In this document: positions 57,264 through 57,295 of the stretch, piece by piece
How the letters are laid out: the number at the start of each line of letters is the position of its first letter
Numbering within the stretch: the stretch's first letter is position 1
Origin: Mesobacillus subterraneus
GTDB taxonomy: Bacteria; Bacillota; Bacilli; Bacillales; Cytobacillaceae
Direction: 5' to 3'
DNA: 57,295 nt
Assembly: GCF_003937825.1 (NCBI RefSeq)
Contig: NZ_RSFW01000023.1
Coordinates: 1-57,295, forward strand
Notes under the pieces: model-generated
What the model was told of the DNA's origin: nothing
The model's database searches: none
Seen by the model: only the letters and a program-made list of their open reading frames with translations
Position numbers and translations under genes: made by a program

Positions 57264-57295
57264 GCCCGGCGGCGTCCTACTCTCACAGGGGGAAA
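57264..57295 (-). rRNA. rrf: 5S ribosomal RNA, 3' end only
   Basis: On the minus strand the window opens with TTTCCCCCTGTGAGAGTAGG followed by ACGCCGCCGGGC, the conserved 3' end of Bacillus 5S rRNA. The rest of the gene and the operon lie beyond the right edge. RNase M5, encoded at 42859, should trim this RNA. Confidence 0.95.

Overview
The window looks like an origin-proximal chromosome segment from an endospore-forming Bacillaceae member. Gene order and protein sequences match the Bacillus subtilis lysS-to-csfB region read backwards. The many sporulation genes (spoIIE, spoVT, spoVG, yabG, yabP/yabQ, sspF, fin, csfB), the matching sporulation sigma-factor promoters and the moderate GC content all agree. 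A Mesobacillus/Cytobacillus-like genus is possible, but I cannot fix the genus from sequence reading alone.

The segment is bounded by two rRNA operons in the same (minus) orientation. The right end holds the 3' end of a 5S rRNA gene and its terminator. The left end holds tandem promoters and a boxA leader for the next operon, whose 16S gene lies outside the window. Every protein gene is on the minus strand except abrB. The two tRNA genes (Met-CAU, Glu-UUC) are also on the plus strand.

Read in the direction of transcription (right to left): csfB, yaaO, tmk, darA, yaaR, holB, ricT, yabA, yabB and rsmI (sigma switch, dTMP kinase, c-di-AMP sensor, clamp loader, initiation control, rRNA methylation). 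Then abrB (divergent from metG, convergent with rsmI), metG, yabD, yabE, rnmV, rsmA, yabG, veg, sspF, ispE, purR, ridA, spoVG, glmU, prs, ctc, pth, fin, mfd, spoVT, yabM, yabN, rqcP, yabP, yabQ, divIC and yabR. After the inverted tRNA pair come spoIIE, yabS, yabT, tilS, hpt, ftsH, coaX, hslO, a PrsA-like foldase gene and cysK. Last is the folate cluster pabB-pabA-pabC-folP-folB-folK-yazB-dusB, followed by lysS. Compared with B. subtilis as I remember it, yazA (between yabB and rsmI) and xpaC-yaaN (between csfB and yaaO) are missing.

Good promoter matches were found for sigma-A, sigma-B (ctc), sigma-H (spoVG), sigma-F (csfB, fin, yabS), sigma-G (spoVT, weaker for sspF), sigma-E (yabP, weaker) and sigma-K (yabG). 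spoIIE has a 21-bp-spaced promoter overlapping a Spo0A box, abrB has its paired Spo0A boxes, and purR has two facing PurBoxes.

I see no defence island, prophage, IS element, CRISPR array or novel gene system. The least explained material is intergenic: (1) five full copies and one decayed copy of a roughly 132-bp element whose ends and internal helices vary in a compensatory way; (2) a second dispersed family, one copy with an insert nested inside it, one copy between the two tRNA genes, and one internally deleted; (3) six imperfect repeats with an exact 21-bp period upstream of the folate operon. YabS also appears to be a circularly permuted von Willebrand A domain.
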